DNA of 6,827 nt, taken from positions 44,075-50,901 of the forward strand of contig DFYV01000071.1 in assembly GCA_002383425.1 (NCBI GenBank). The letters run 5' to 3'. The DNA is from Bacteroidales bacterium UBA4073 (GTDB lineage: Bacteria; Bacteroidota; Bacteroidia; Bacteroidales; Tenuifilaceae). Position numbers and translations under genes: made by a program. Shown here piece after piece: positions 1-6,694 of this stretch. The notes beneath the pieces are model-generated. The model ran no database searches. It was not told the origin of the DNA and saw only the letters and a program-made list of their open reading frames with translations. The first letter of the stretch is position 1; the number at the start of each line of letters is the position of its first letter.

Positions 1-18
1 TAGTTGTTCGGAAAAAGG

Positions 19-137
19 AATCTTTAATTCGTAATTCGTAATTCGTAATTCGTAATTCGCAATCTTGAATCTTGAATCTTGAATTTATAACCTTTAACCT
101 TTAACCTTTAACCTTTAACTTTTAACTTTTAACTTTT
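19..137. repeat. Phase-locked mosaic array of 17 heptamers
   Basis: Seventeen consecutive 7-bp units run without a single indel. In order they are AATCTTT x1, AATTCGT x4, AATTCGC x1, AATCTTG x3, AATTTAT x1, AACCTTT x4 and AACTTTT x3. Every unit begins with AA followed by a pyrimidine, and the 7-bp register is kept across each change of unit sequence. The array is non-coding and lies upstream of the guaA promoter. The plus strand is pyrimidine-rich after the AA; read on the minus strand the first family becomes TACGAAT. Heptameric short tandem repeats are well known in intergenic DNA of filamentous cyanobacteria, and this resembles them in form. No function can be assigned from sequence. Confidence 0.93.
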
Positions 138-193
138 CTTTTCCTATAACCTCAAAAAAAGAATTAACCGAACAATAATTAGTTCTATTTTCT

Positions 194-201
194 TACCTTT
201 G
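194..201 (+). promoter_or_regulatory. Bacteroidota-type -7 promoter element of guaA
   Basis: TACCTTTG is an exact match to the Bacteroidota sigma-ABfr -7 consensus TAnnTTTG and ends 23 bp before the guaA ATG. Transcription would start a few bases downstream, giving a leader of roughly 15-20 nt. No good TTTG/TTG -33 element is seen at the expected distance (around 170-175), so the upstream half is weak. The leader is too short for a guanine or xanthine riboswitch. Confidence 0.6.
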
Positions 202-224
202 CAATTCAAAGTGTTTGTTTTTCC

Positions 225-1754
225 ATGCATCAGAAAATTTTGATACTCGATTTTGGTTCACAGTACACCCAACTCATTGCTCGGCGGATTAGAGAGTTCA
301 ATGTTTACTGCGAGATACATCCTTATAGTAAAATTCCAACGCTCGACAATACGGTAAAGGGAGTGATTCTTTCTGGTAGCCCCTTCTCGGTTAGGGATCA
401 AAATGCGCCTAAACCCGATTTATCGGCAATTAAGGGGAATATCCCCTTGCTTGGGATTTGCTATGGAGCCCAATTAATTTCACAGACCTATGGTGGCGAG
501 GTGATGCCTTCGGCAAACAGGGAGTACGGACGTGCAACCCTCGAAGTTATTGATGGCAGTTGTCCCTTATTTAATAACCTGTCACCAAAATCGCAGGTGT
601 GGATGTCGCATGGCGATACTATTACTAAAACTCCAACGAACTTTAAAATTGTTGCCAGCACCGCCGATGTAAGGGTTGGCGCTTTCAGCGTGATTGGCGA
701 ACAAACATACGGTATTCAGTTCCACCCTGAGGTTTACCATAGTGTTGAAGGTTCAAAACTTCTAAAAAATTTTGTGTTCGACATTTGTGAATGCAATCCG
801 AGCTGGACACCCGCATCGTTTATTGATGAAACGGTTTCAAACCTCCGGGAACTTATTGGAAACGATAAGGTGGTTCTTGGCCTATCTGGAGGGGTTGACT
901 CATCGGTTGCAGCATTGCTGCTGCATAATGCCATAGGTTCCAATCTTACCTGCATTTTTGTCGATAATGGCCTTCTCCGTAAGAATGAGTTCTCGCAGGT
1001 GTTGGAATCGTATCAGAATTTGGGGCTTAATGTTATTGGAGTAGATGCAAAATTAAAATTTTACGGCGAGCTGAAAGGCGTTTCCGAACCTGAACAAAAG
1101 CGAAAAATAATAGGCAGAATTTTCATTGAGATTTTCGATGAGGAAGCTCACAAGATCAAGGATGTTAAATGGCTTGCGCAGGGTACCATTTACCCCGATG
1201 TCATCGAGTCGGTTTCGGTAAACGGCCCCTCAGCTACCATTAAGTCCCATCACAACGTGGGCGGTTTGCCCGAAAAAATGCAACTGAGGGTTGTTGAACC
1301 CTTACGATTGCTATTCAAAGATGAAGTCCGTAAGGTGGGAAAGGAGTTAGGTTTACCTGTTGGAATCCTCAATCGTCATCCATTTCCTGGGCCAGGCCTT
1401 GGCGTGAGGGTATTGGGAGAAGTTACCCCTGAGAAGGTAAGGCTCTTACAGGAAGCCGATAGTATATACATTCAAGGATTGCGCGAGGTAGGATTGTACG
1501 ATAAAATATGGCAGGCAGGTGCCATTCTGCTTCCTGTCCAATCGGTGGGAGTGATGGGCGATGAGCGAACTTACGAGTATGTGGTTGCCCTTCGAGCAGT
1601 AACATCAACCGATGGAATGACCGCCGATTGGTTTCACTTCCCATACAACTTTTTAGCTCGCATTTCAAACGAGATTATCAATAGGGTTAAAGGCATTAAT
1701 CGGGTGGTTTACGATATTAGCTCTAAGCCACCTGCCACAATTGAGTGGGAATAA
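225..1754 (+). CDS. guaA: GMP synthase (glutamine-hydrolysing)
   Basis: This cytosolic enzyme converts XMP to GMP using glutamine and ATP, the last step of de novo guanine nucleotide synthesis. The 509-aa length is normal for the family. The N-terminal class I glutamine amidotransferase domain (about residues 3-195) shows the nucleophile elbow GICYGAQ with Cys79 and the His167/Glu169 pair in FHPEV, so the catalytic triad is intact. The ATP-pyrophosphatase domain follows with the P-loop SGGVDSS at 221-227. The C-terminal dimerisation domain ends in the hallmark PPATIEWE. The ATG at 225 gives a complete amidotransferase start (KILILDFGSQYTQLIARR) and has no Shine-Dalgarno sequence, which is usual in Bacteroidota. 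It is the first gene of the cluster, has its own -7 element upstream, and its stop lies about 10 bp before the peptidase start, so the two are probably co-transcribed. Nothing is truncated or missing. Confidence 0.98.
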   Translation: MHQKILILDFGSQYTQLIARRIREFNVYCEIHPYSKIPTLDNTVKGVILSGSPFSVRDQNAPKPDLSAIKGNIPLLGICYGAQLISQTYGGEVMPSANREYGRATLEVIDGSCPLFNNLSPKSQVWMSHGDTITKTPTNFKIVASTADVRVGAFSVIGEQTYGIQFHPEVYHSVEGSKLLKNFVFDICECNPSWTPASFIDETVSNLRELIGNDKVVLGLSGGVDSSVAALLLHNAIGSNLTCIFVDNGLLRKNEFSQVLESYQNLGLNVIGVDAKLKFYGELKGVSEPEQKRKIIGRIFIEIFDEEAHKIKDVKWLAQGTIYPDVIESVSVNGPSATIKSHHNVGGLPEKMQLRVVEPLRLLFKDEVRKVGKELGLPVGILNRHPFPGPGLGVRVLGEVTPEKVRLLQEADSIYIQGLREVGLYDKIWQAGAILLPVQSVGVMGDERTYEYVVALRAVTSTDGMTADWFHFPYNFLARISNEIINRVKGINRVVYDISSKPPATIEWE

Positions 1755-1764
1755 ATTTTTGTTC

Positions 1765-3363
1765 ATGCGTATGAAAAAACGTTTTTCTATTTTAATTCTT
1801 GCTGTTACCCTGGTGTTTACCGCGGGGGCACAAAATAATTCCAGCTTTAGTGCTTACAAGTTTGTTCGCTTTGTCCAATACCTATCAGCGAATTATGTCG
1901 ATACTATCAACGTTAATGAGCTGGTTGATGATGCCATAATTGAGATCCTGGGGCAGCTCGATCCCCACTCAATTTACATTTCCAAGGAGGATGTTCAGGC
2001 CATGAACGAACCCCTTGAAGGAAATTTTGAGGGAATTGGGGTTGAATTCAACATCCTGAACGATACCCTAATGGTTGTTAATCCCATATCGGGTGGTCCC
2101 TCGGAACGCGTGGGTATCATGGCAGGTGATAGGATTATCGCCATCGATGGAAAACCAATTACAGGTATTGGGCTAAAAATCCCCGATGTTCACAAGTTAC
2201 TCCGTGGTCCTAAAGGAACCAAGGTGGACGTTAGAATTTTACGTAAGGGGATTGCTCAACCATTAGATTTTACCATTATTCGTGATAAAATACCCATTTA
2301 CAGCATTGACGCCTCATACATGGCTCGCCCCGGAGTTGGGTATATCAAGATTAACCGTTTTGCTGCAACCACTGAACAAGAATTTGTCGAAGCCTTAGAA
2401 AAGCTGGAAAAGGAAAAGATGGCCGATTTAATAGTCGATTTAAGGAATAATGGTGGGGGATTCCTCAATTCGGCCTATGAGCTGGCAAGCTACCTTTTTG
2501 AACCTGGGAAATTGATAGTTTACACTCAGGGGCGAAATAGCCCTCGTACCGATTATTTCTCCCATTTCCGTGGACGGAAACCATTTAAAGGTCGATTGGT
2601 GGTAATTACCGACGAAGGCTCGGCATCGGCAAGTGAAATTCTTGCCGGCGCAATACAGGATTGGGATCGTGGTGTAATAGTGGGTAGGCGTACTTTTGGG
2701 AAAGGCCTGGTTCAAAACCAGCTGCCTTTACCCGATGGATCCATGATACGCTTAACAGTGGCCAAGTACTTTACCCCATCGGGCAGAGCCATTCAAAAGC
2801 CTTACACAAAAGGCGATGCTAAAGATTACTATTTGGATTTGGAAAAACGGTTTAATACTGGTGAACTTTTTAATCAGGACAGCATTCATTTTCCCGATTC
2901 GTTAAAGTACACCACATTGGTGAAAAAGAAGATAGTTTATGGCGGGGGTGGAATAATGCCCGATGTGTTTGTTCCACTTGATACCGCATACTACTCCACT
3001 TACTATGGTAAACTCGTGAGGGCTGGAGTCATAAACCAGTTTGCCATAACCTGGGTTGATGCAAACCGTGAAATGCTTAAAAAGAAGTACCCTCGGTTTG
3101 ATGTGTACAGTAAGCATTTCGAGGTTACCCCTACCATTCTTGACGAGCTCTTTACTTTTGCCGAATCACAGCAAATAGTTCGTGACAATGAAGGTATTAA
3201 AACCTCCACCGATGAGTTGAAAGTACAGCTGAAAGGCCTTTTTGCCCAATCGCTTTTTGGTTCAGGCTTTTACTACCAGGTTACCAATGAACGTGATGAA
3301 TCGTACCTCAAAAGTCTTGAGGTATTAAACAGCTGGAACCGTTATAAGCATTTAGTACAATAA
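1765..3363 (+). CDS. S41 C-terminal processing peptidase (CtpA/Prc family), secreted
   Basis: This is a PDZ-regulated serine protease that trims or degrades envelope proteins from their C-termini, likely in the periplasm. With the start at 1765 the product is 532 aa. Residues 1-22 form a signal peptide (MRMKKR, a hydrophobic core, then Ala-Gly-Ala before Gln23, an AxA signal peptidase I site). There is no lipobox Cys. A PDZ domain spans about 84-167 and includes AGDRIIAIDGKP. The TSPc protease domain has the family motif DLRNNGGG at about 225-232. The catalytic Ser288 is the middle serine of GSASASE, Lys313 is in TFGKG 25 residues later, and Gln317 lies four further on, matching the Ser-Lys-Gln triad of CtpB-like enzymes. 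The C-terminal ~110 residues are less recognisable. ATG 1771 (530 aa, MKKRF) is almost equally likely as the start. A TTG at 1741 inside guaA is in frame but would put extra residues before the signal peptide. The substrate is unknown. Confidence 0.93.
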   Translation: MRMKKRFSILILAVTLVFTAGAQNNSSFSAYKFVRFVQYLSANYVDTINVNELVDDAIIEILGQLDPHSIYISKEDVQAMNEPLEGNFEGIGVEFNILNDTLMVVNPISGGPSERVGIMAGDRIIAIDGKPITGIGLKIPDVHKLLRGPKGTKVDVRILRKGIAQPLDFTIIRDKIPIYSIDASYMARPGVGYIKINRFAATTEQEFVEALEKLEKEKMADLIVDLRNNGGGFLNSAYELASYLFEPGKLIVYTQGRNSPRTDYFSHFRGRKPFKGRLVVITDEGSASASEILAGAIQDWDRGVIVGRRTFGKGLVQNQLPLPDGSMIRLTVAKYFTPSGRAIQKPYTKGDAKDYYLDLEKRFNTGELFNQDSIHFPDSLKYTTLVKKKIVYGGGGIMPDVFVPLDTAYYSTYYGKLVRAGVINQFAITWVDANREMLKKKYPRFDVYSKHFEVTPTILDELFTFAESQQIVRDNEGIKTSTDELKVQLKGLFAQSLFGSGFYYQVTNERDESYLKSLEVLNSWNRYKHLVQ

Positions 3364-3366
3364 TTT

Positions 3367-3397
3367 TTTGTTTTTTAAATTTCTCGTTTTAAATTTC
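3367..3397 (+). promoter_or_regulatory. Candidate promoter of the helicase-methyltransferase pair
   Basis: TTTG at 3367-3370 is followed after a 19-nt spacer by TAAATTTC at 3390-3397. This fits the Bacteroidota -33/-7 layout with one mismatch (final C for G). A second TAAATTTC at 3376-3383 is part of a 14-bp tandem duplication (TTTTAAATTTC at 3373-3383 and 3387-3397). If it is used, the leader would be about 25 nt and would include the hairpin at 3401-3415. The region is very AT-rich, so chance matches are possible. Confidence 0.4.
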
Positions 3398-3400
3398 ACA

Positions 3401-3415
3401 GGTCATTTTATGACC
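3401..3415 (+). other. Perfect inverted repeat in the helicase 5' leader
   Basis: GGTCAT at 3401-3406 and ATGACC at 3410-3415 are exact reverse complements around a TTT loop, 13 bp before the helicase ATG. It is not followed by a T-run, so it is not a typical terminator. It could be an RNA hairpin affecting translation start, or a short operator next to the candidate promoter. A 6-bp stem with a 3-nt loop is only modestly stable. Confidence 0.5.
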
Positions 3416-3428
3416 AATTAATTAAGCT

Positions 3429-5006
3429 ATGGAAATAAATAATGATTTCAAGCAGTTGGGTTTATCGGAAAAAGCCCTGCTAGCAGTAAAGAAGAAGGGT
3501 TTTGAGTTACCATCGCCTATTCAATCAATAACCATACCGGTTTTACTTAATGAGAAATGCGATGTAATTGCGCAAGCTCAAACAGGAACCGGGAAAACCG
3601 CAGCTTTTGGCTTGCCAATTGCTGACCTGCTCGAGGGACAGCCAAGGGGAATTAAAGCGTTAGTGCTTGTACCAACCCGTGAGCTTGCACTTCAGGTTTG
3701 CGATGAGATGATCTCGTTAGCCGAAAAGCGGATTGTTATTGCTGCAGTTTATGGGGGACAATCAATTTCGGAACAGCAACGCCGCATCAGAAAAGGGGTT
3801 GATGTGGTTGTGGGTACTCCAGGTCGTATTCTTGACCTTATTGATCGGGGAGACCTCGACTTCAGCCAGCTGCAAATATTCATTCTTGATGAGGCCGATG
3901 AAATGCTAAACATGGGTTTCATTGAGGACATTGAAACTATCATGAAGCACACCCCTAAAGAAAAAAGGGTGCTTTTATTCTCGGCCACCATGCCCGATCG
4001 TATTGTGAAGCTGGCCAGGAATTACATGAAAGAACCCAAAAGGCTTGAGGTTGATAAAGCCATGCCAACTACTGGGTTAACGGATCAAATTTACTTTGAA
4101 GTTCGCGAAGGCGATAAGTTTGATGCCCTTACTCGTATAATAGATATTGAACCTGAATTTTACGGGTTGGTATTTTGTCGTACCCGCAACGATGTTGATG
4201 TAGTTACCGGAAAACTGATTGAAAGGGGATATGCTGCCGAAGGTTTACATGGCGAAATATCGCAGGCACAAAGGGAAAAAACCTTAAATCGCTTCCGCAA
4301 ACAGCTTATCAATATTCTCATAGCTACCGATGTTGCTGCTCGGGGTATTGATATAATTGATCTAACCCATGTTATAAACTATAACTTACCGCAAGACCCC
4401 GATTCGTATATTCACCGTATTGGTAGAACCGGCCGTGCAGGTAAACAGGGAACTGCCATAACCTTTGTTTCACCTGAGGAGTACCGCAAGCTTAATTACT
4501 TCCAAAAAGCTACTAAATCAAACATACGTAAGGAACTCCTCCCTACTGCTGAGGATATTGTGGCTGTTAAACGCGAAAAGATTAAACAGGAACTTTACGA
4601 GATCATTAACCAGGAAAATTATGCCGATTATCTGGGCATGGCCGAGGATTTAATCGAAACAAACAGCCCCGAAGTGGCTTTAGCCGCCCTACTTAAACTT
4701 GCCTTCAAAAGCCAGCTCGATGTTTCGAGTTACTCTGAGATTAGAACATTCCGTGTCGATGCAAAAGGAACAACACGTTTGTTTATTGGTTTAGGGAAAA
4801 ATGATAATATGACTCCTAAAAAGATTTCAGAATTTATACGCAAAGAGGTAAAGATTCCAGATAGAAATATTGACGACATTCTTGTTCGGGACGATTTCTC
4901 ATTTATCACAGTACCTTTTACCGATGCCGAAAAGATTCTGTCAGCTTTTTCTAACAGAACGCAAGATGGTAAACCCCTTATAACAAAAGCGAAACCCAAG
5001 AAGTAG
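3429..5006 (+). CDS. deaD: DEAD-box ATP-dependent RNA helicase with DbpA-type RNA-binding domain (DeaD/CsdA-like)
   Basis: This enzyme unwinds short RNA duplexes with ATP; the DeaD/CsdA group works in large-subunit ribosome assembly, mRNA decay and cold adaptation. The 525-aa protein has every core motif in order: Q motif around 7-32 (FxxLGL ... SPIQ), motif I AQTGTGKT 50-57, Ia PTRELA 82-87, Ib TPGR 130-133, II DEAD 154-157, III SAT 185-187, IV VFCRT 248-252, V ATDVAARGID 299-308 and VI HRIGRTGR 329-336. After a linker with charged helices (about 370-430), residues about 449-507 match the DbpA RNA-binding fold (RLFIGLGKNDNMTPKKI ... FSFITVPF). The tail is a short Lys-rich AKPKK rather than the long RG-rich extension of E. 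coli DeaD (629 aa). The ATG at 3429 sits just before the Q motif. The gene has its own candidate promoter and leads directly into the methyltransferase. The symbol is given at family level; CshA/DbpA-like naming is also possible. Confidence 0.95.
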   Translation: MEINNDFKQLGLSEKALLAVKKKGFELPSPIQSITIPVLLNEKCDVIAQAQTGTGKTAAFGLPIADLLEGQPRGIKALVLVPTRELALQVCDEMISLAEKRIVIAAVYGGQSISEQQRRIRKGVDVVVGTPGRILDLIDRGDLDFSQLQIFILDEADEMLNMGFIEDIETIMKHTPKEKRVLLFSATMPDRIVKLARNYMKEPKRLEVDKAMPTTGLTDQIYFEVREGDKFDALTRIIDIEPEFYGLVFCRTRNDVDVVTGKLIERGYAAEGLHGEISQAQREKTLNRFRKQLINILIATDVAARGIDIIDLTHVINYNLPQDPDSYIHRIGRTGRAGKQGTAITFVSPEEYRKLNYFQKATKSNIRKELLPTAEDIVAVKREKIKQELYEIINQENYADYLGMAEDLIETNSPEVALAALLKLAFKSQLDVSSYSEIRTFRVDAKGTTRLFIGLGKNDNMTPKKISEFIRKEVKIPDRNIDDILVRDDFSFITVPFTDAEKILSAFSNRTQDGKPLITKAKPKK

Positions 5007-5019
5007 TTAGCTAAATGCC

Positions 5020-6174
5020 ATGAGTGAGAAATTTCAAATGGTAGCCAAAACCCTTCAGGGTTTAGAGAATGTTTTAGCCGAGGAATTACACGAAATTGGA
5101 GCCGAGAATATAGAGCTGGGATGCCGGGCGGTTACCTTTTCCGGAAACAAAGAAACTCTTTATAAATCAAATTTCTGGCTTAGAACCGCATTGCGCATTT
5201 TAAAGCCAATCCATGTTTTCAACGCCAGAACAATTGATGAGTTTTACGGAAATGCCCGAAAATTCGATTGGACATCAGTGATGGATATTTCCCAAAAATT
5301 TGCTGTTGAAAGCGTGGTTAATTCGGAACTGTTTCCGCATTCCCGGTATATTGCCCTAAAACTGAAGGATGCAATAGCCGACCATTTTCGCGATCGTTTT
5401 GGTAAACGTCCCTTTGTTGACCCCAAAAAACCTCACATACAGTTTCATGTTCACGTGAATAACGATATATGCACGGTTTCGCTCGATTCTTCAGGCGAAT
5501 CGTTGCACCGACGAGGCTATAGGGTTGTACAGGATGTGGCACCCATTAACGAGGTGCTTGCAGCCGGACTTATTAAGCTATCGGGTTGGGATGGCGATTC
5601 CGTATTTATCGATCCCATGTGTGGCTCCGGCACAATCATCATTGAAGCTGCTCTTATTGCCTATGGCATTGCCCCTGGCATTTTCCGCCAACACTTTGGC
5701 TTTGAGAACTGGCTCGATTTTGATGATCAGCTTTTGCAGTCAATTTACAATGACGATAGCCGTGAGCGTAATTTTGAGTACTTAATACTTGGACGCGATA
5801 TTTCCAAACGGGCTTTAGCATCGGCTATGGAAAATGTAAAGGAATCGGGGTTACAAAAAAAGATTGATCTGGCTGTGGCTTCAATTTTCGATTACAATCC
5901 TCCAAGGGTTGACAGGGGAATGGTAATTACCAATCCACCCTATGGCGAAAGGCTCAAAAAGGATCAAATTGAAAATTTCTATAAGCAGCTATCGGATGTG
6001 TTTAAGCAAAAGTATCAGGGATACGATGTGTGGCTTATAAGTTCAAACCAGGATGCGCTTAAAAGTTTTGGTTTAAGACCATCAAAAAAAATTACCCTTT
6101 TTAACGGCGCTCTGGAGTGTAAATACCAGCGATTTTCGATGTACAGGGGTAGCCTTAAGCCAAAACAGAACTAA
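5020..6174 (+). CDS. THUMP-domain class I SAM-dependent RNA methyltransferase (RlmL/YpsC family)
   Basis: This is a predicted N2-guanine methyltransferase acting on 23S rRNA, by homology to the N-terminal half of E. coli RlmL (which makes m2G2445) and to B. subtilis YpsC. The 384-aa length fits the stand-alone form without the RlmK half. An N-terminal ferredoxin-like region plus THUMP domain covers about 5-157 and is followed by the family signature SLHRRGYR at 161-168. The Rossmann methyltransferase domain shows the SAM-binding DPMCGSGT at 198-205 and the catalytic NPPYGER at 305-311, typical of N-methylation of guanine or adenine. The ATG at 5020 is 13 bp past the helicase stop; an ATG at 5015 is followed by a stop two codons later and is excluded. 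Close spacing suggests co-transcription with the helicase, a sensible pairing because both act on large-subunit rRNA. No clear terminator follows. The exact target base is inferred from the family. Confidence 0.94.
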   Translation: MSEKFQMVAKTLQGLENVLAEELHEIGAENIELGCRAVTFSGNKETLYKSNFWLRTALRILKPIHVFNARTIDEFYGNARKFDWTSVMDISQKFAVESVVNSELFPHSRYIALKLKDAIADHFRDRFGKRPFVDPKKPHIQFHVHVNNDICTVSLDSSGESLHRRGYRVVQDVAPINEVLAAGLIKLSGWDGDSVFIDPMCGSGTIIIEAALIAYGIAPGIFRQHFGFENWLDFDDQLLQSIYNDDSRERNFEYLILGRDISKRALASAMENVKESGLQKKIDLAVASIFDYNPPRVDRGMVITNPPYGERLKKDQIENFYKQLSDVFKQKYQGYDVWLISSNQDALKSFGLRPSKKITLFNGALECKYQRFSMYRGSLKPKQN

Positions 6175-6204
6175 GCACAATGGCTGCTCAACGCAAAATG
6201 AAAT

Positions 6205-6246
6205 TAGAAGGTAGAAAGCAGAAGGCAGAAATTTGAAGGCAGACAG
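6205..6246 (+). repeat. Degenerate heptamer tract (six units)
   Basis: Six in-phase 7-bp units are TAGAAGG, TAGAAAG, CAGAAGG, CAGAAAT, TTGAAGG and CAGACAG, with consensus YAGAARG. The tract is non-coding and lies 30 bp after the methyltransferase stop. The consensus equals the neighbouring octamer YACGAARG with its third base (C) removed. From 6247 to 6294 the sequence is AT-rich with no recognised feature apart from a possible decayed repeat unit (TCCGAAAAG) immediately before the octamer array. Confidence 0.75.
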
Positions 6247-6294
6247 TTTTAAAAGAAATACTAAACATTCTAAATTCGAGTCCACTCCGAAAAG

Positions 6295-6686
6295 CACGAT
6301 AGTACGATAGCATGAAGGCACGATAGCACGAAGGCATGAAGGCACGATAGCACGAAGGCACGATAGCACGAAAGCACGATAGCACGAAAGCACGATAGCA
6401 CGATAGCATGAAAGCACGATAGTACGATAGTACGATAGCACGAAAGTACGAAAGAACGAAAGAACGATAGCACGAAGGCACGAAGGCACGAAGGCACGAT
6501 AGCACGAAGGCACGATAGCACGATGGCACGAATGCACGATGGCACGAATGCACGAAGGTACGAAGGCACGAAAGCACGATAGCATGAAGGTACGAAGGCA
6601 CGAAAGCACGATAGCATGAAGGCACGAAGGCACGATAGTACGATAGTACGATAGCACGAAAGTACGAAAGAACGAAAGAACGAAGG
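6295..6686 (+). repeat. Array of 49 perfect-length octamers
   Basis: Forty-nine 8-bp units occupy 392 bp with no insertion or deletion. The consensus is (C/T/A)-A-(C/T)-G-A-(A/T)-(A/G/T)-G; positions 2, 4, 5 and 8 never vary. There are 13 unit types, the commonest being CACGATAG (13 copies), CACGAAGG (8), CACGAAAG (6), TACGATAG (5) and CATGAAGG (4). There are no unique spacers, so it is not a CRISPR array. The plus strand is purine-rich and carries a TAG stop in 19 units, while the minus strand has no stop in any frame. This produces three overlapping minus-strand ORFs (6082-6657, 6188-6625 and 6270-6617) made largely of a repeating octapeptide; these are best read as consequences of the repeat. 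A decayed fiftieth unit, TAAGAATT, follows at 6687-6694. Confidence 0.97.
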
Positions 6687-6694
6687 TAAGAATT

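Noticed and set aside
138..224. Purine riboswitch upstream of guaA
   Set aside because: The -7 element at 194-201 leaves a leader of under 25 nt, too short for any known aptamer.
1423..1668. Reverse-strand ORF inside guaA (and similar reverse ORFs inside the other three genes)
   Set aside because: These are shadows of strongly conserved plus-strand coding sequence and have no recognisable protein features.
1741..1764. TTG start for the S41 peptidase inside guaA
   Set aside because: It would place extra residues ahead of a good signal peptide; ATG 1765 or 1771 gives a normal positively charged N-terminus directly before the hydrophobic core.
3364..3376. Rho-independent terminator after the peptidase gene
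   Set aside because: There is a T-rich run, but I find no convincing GC-rich stem directly before it.
4465..4653. Plus-strand 62-codon ORF in another frame inside the helicase gene
   Set aside because: It lies wholly within the helicase coding region in a different frame, and its translation shows no domain.
6082..6657. Three overlapping minus-strand ORFs (191, 145 and 115 aa) as protein genes
   Set aside because: They are open only because the octamer has no minus-strand stop in any frame; all three spell the same octapeptide, two begin at GTG, and the longest runs antisense into the end of the methyltransferase gene. Kept as a finding, not annotated as CDS.
6295..6686. CRISPR array
   Set aside because: Units are 8 bp with no spacers between them and no cas genes nearby.
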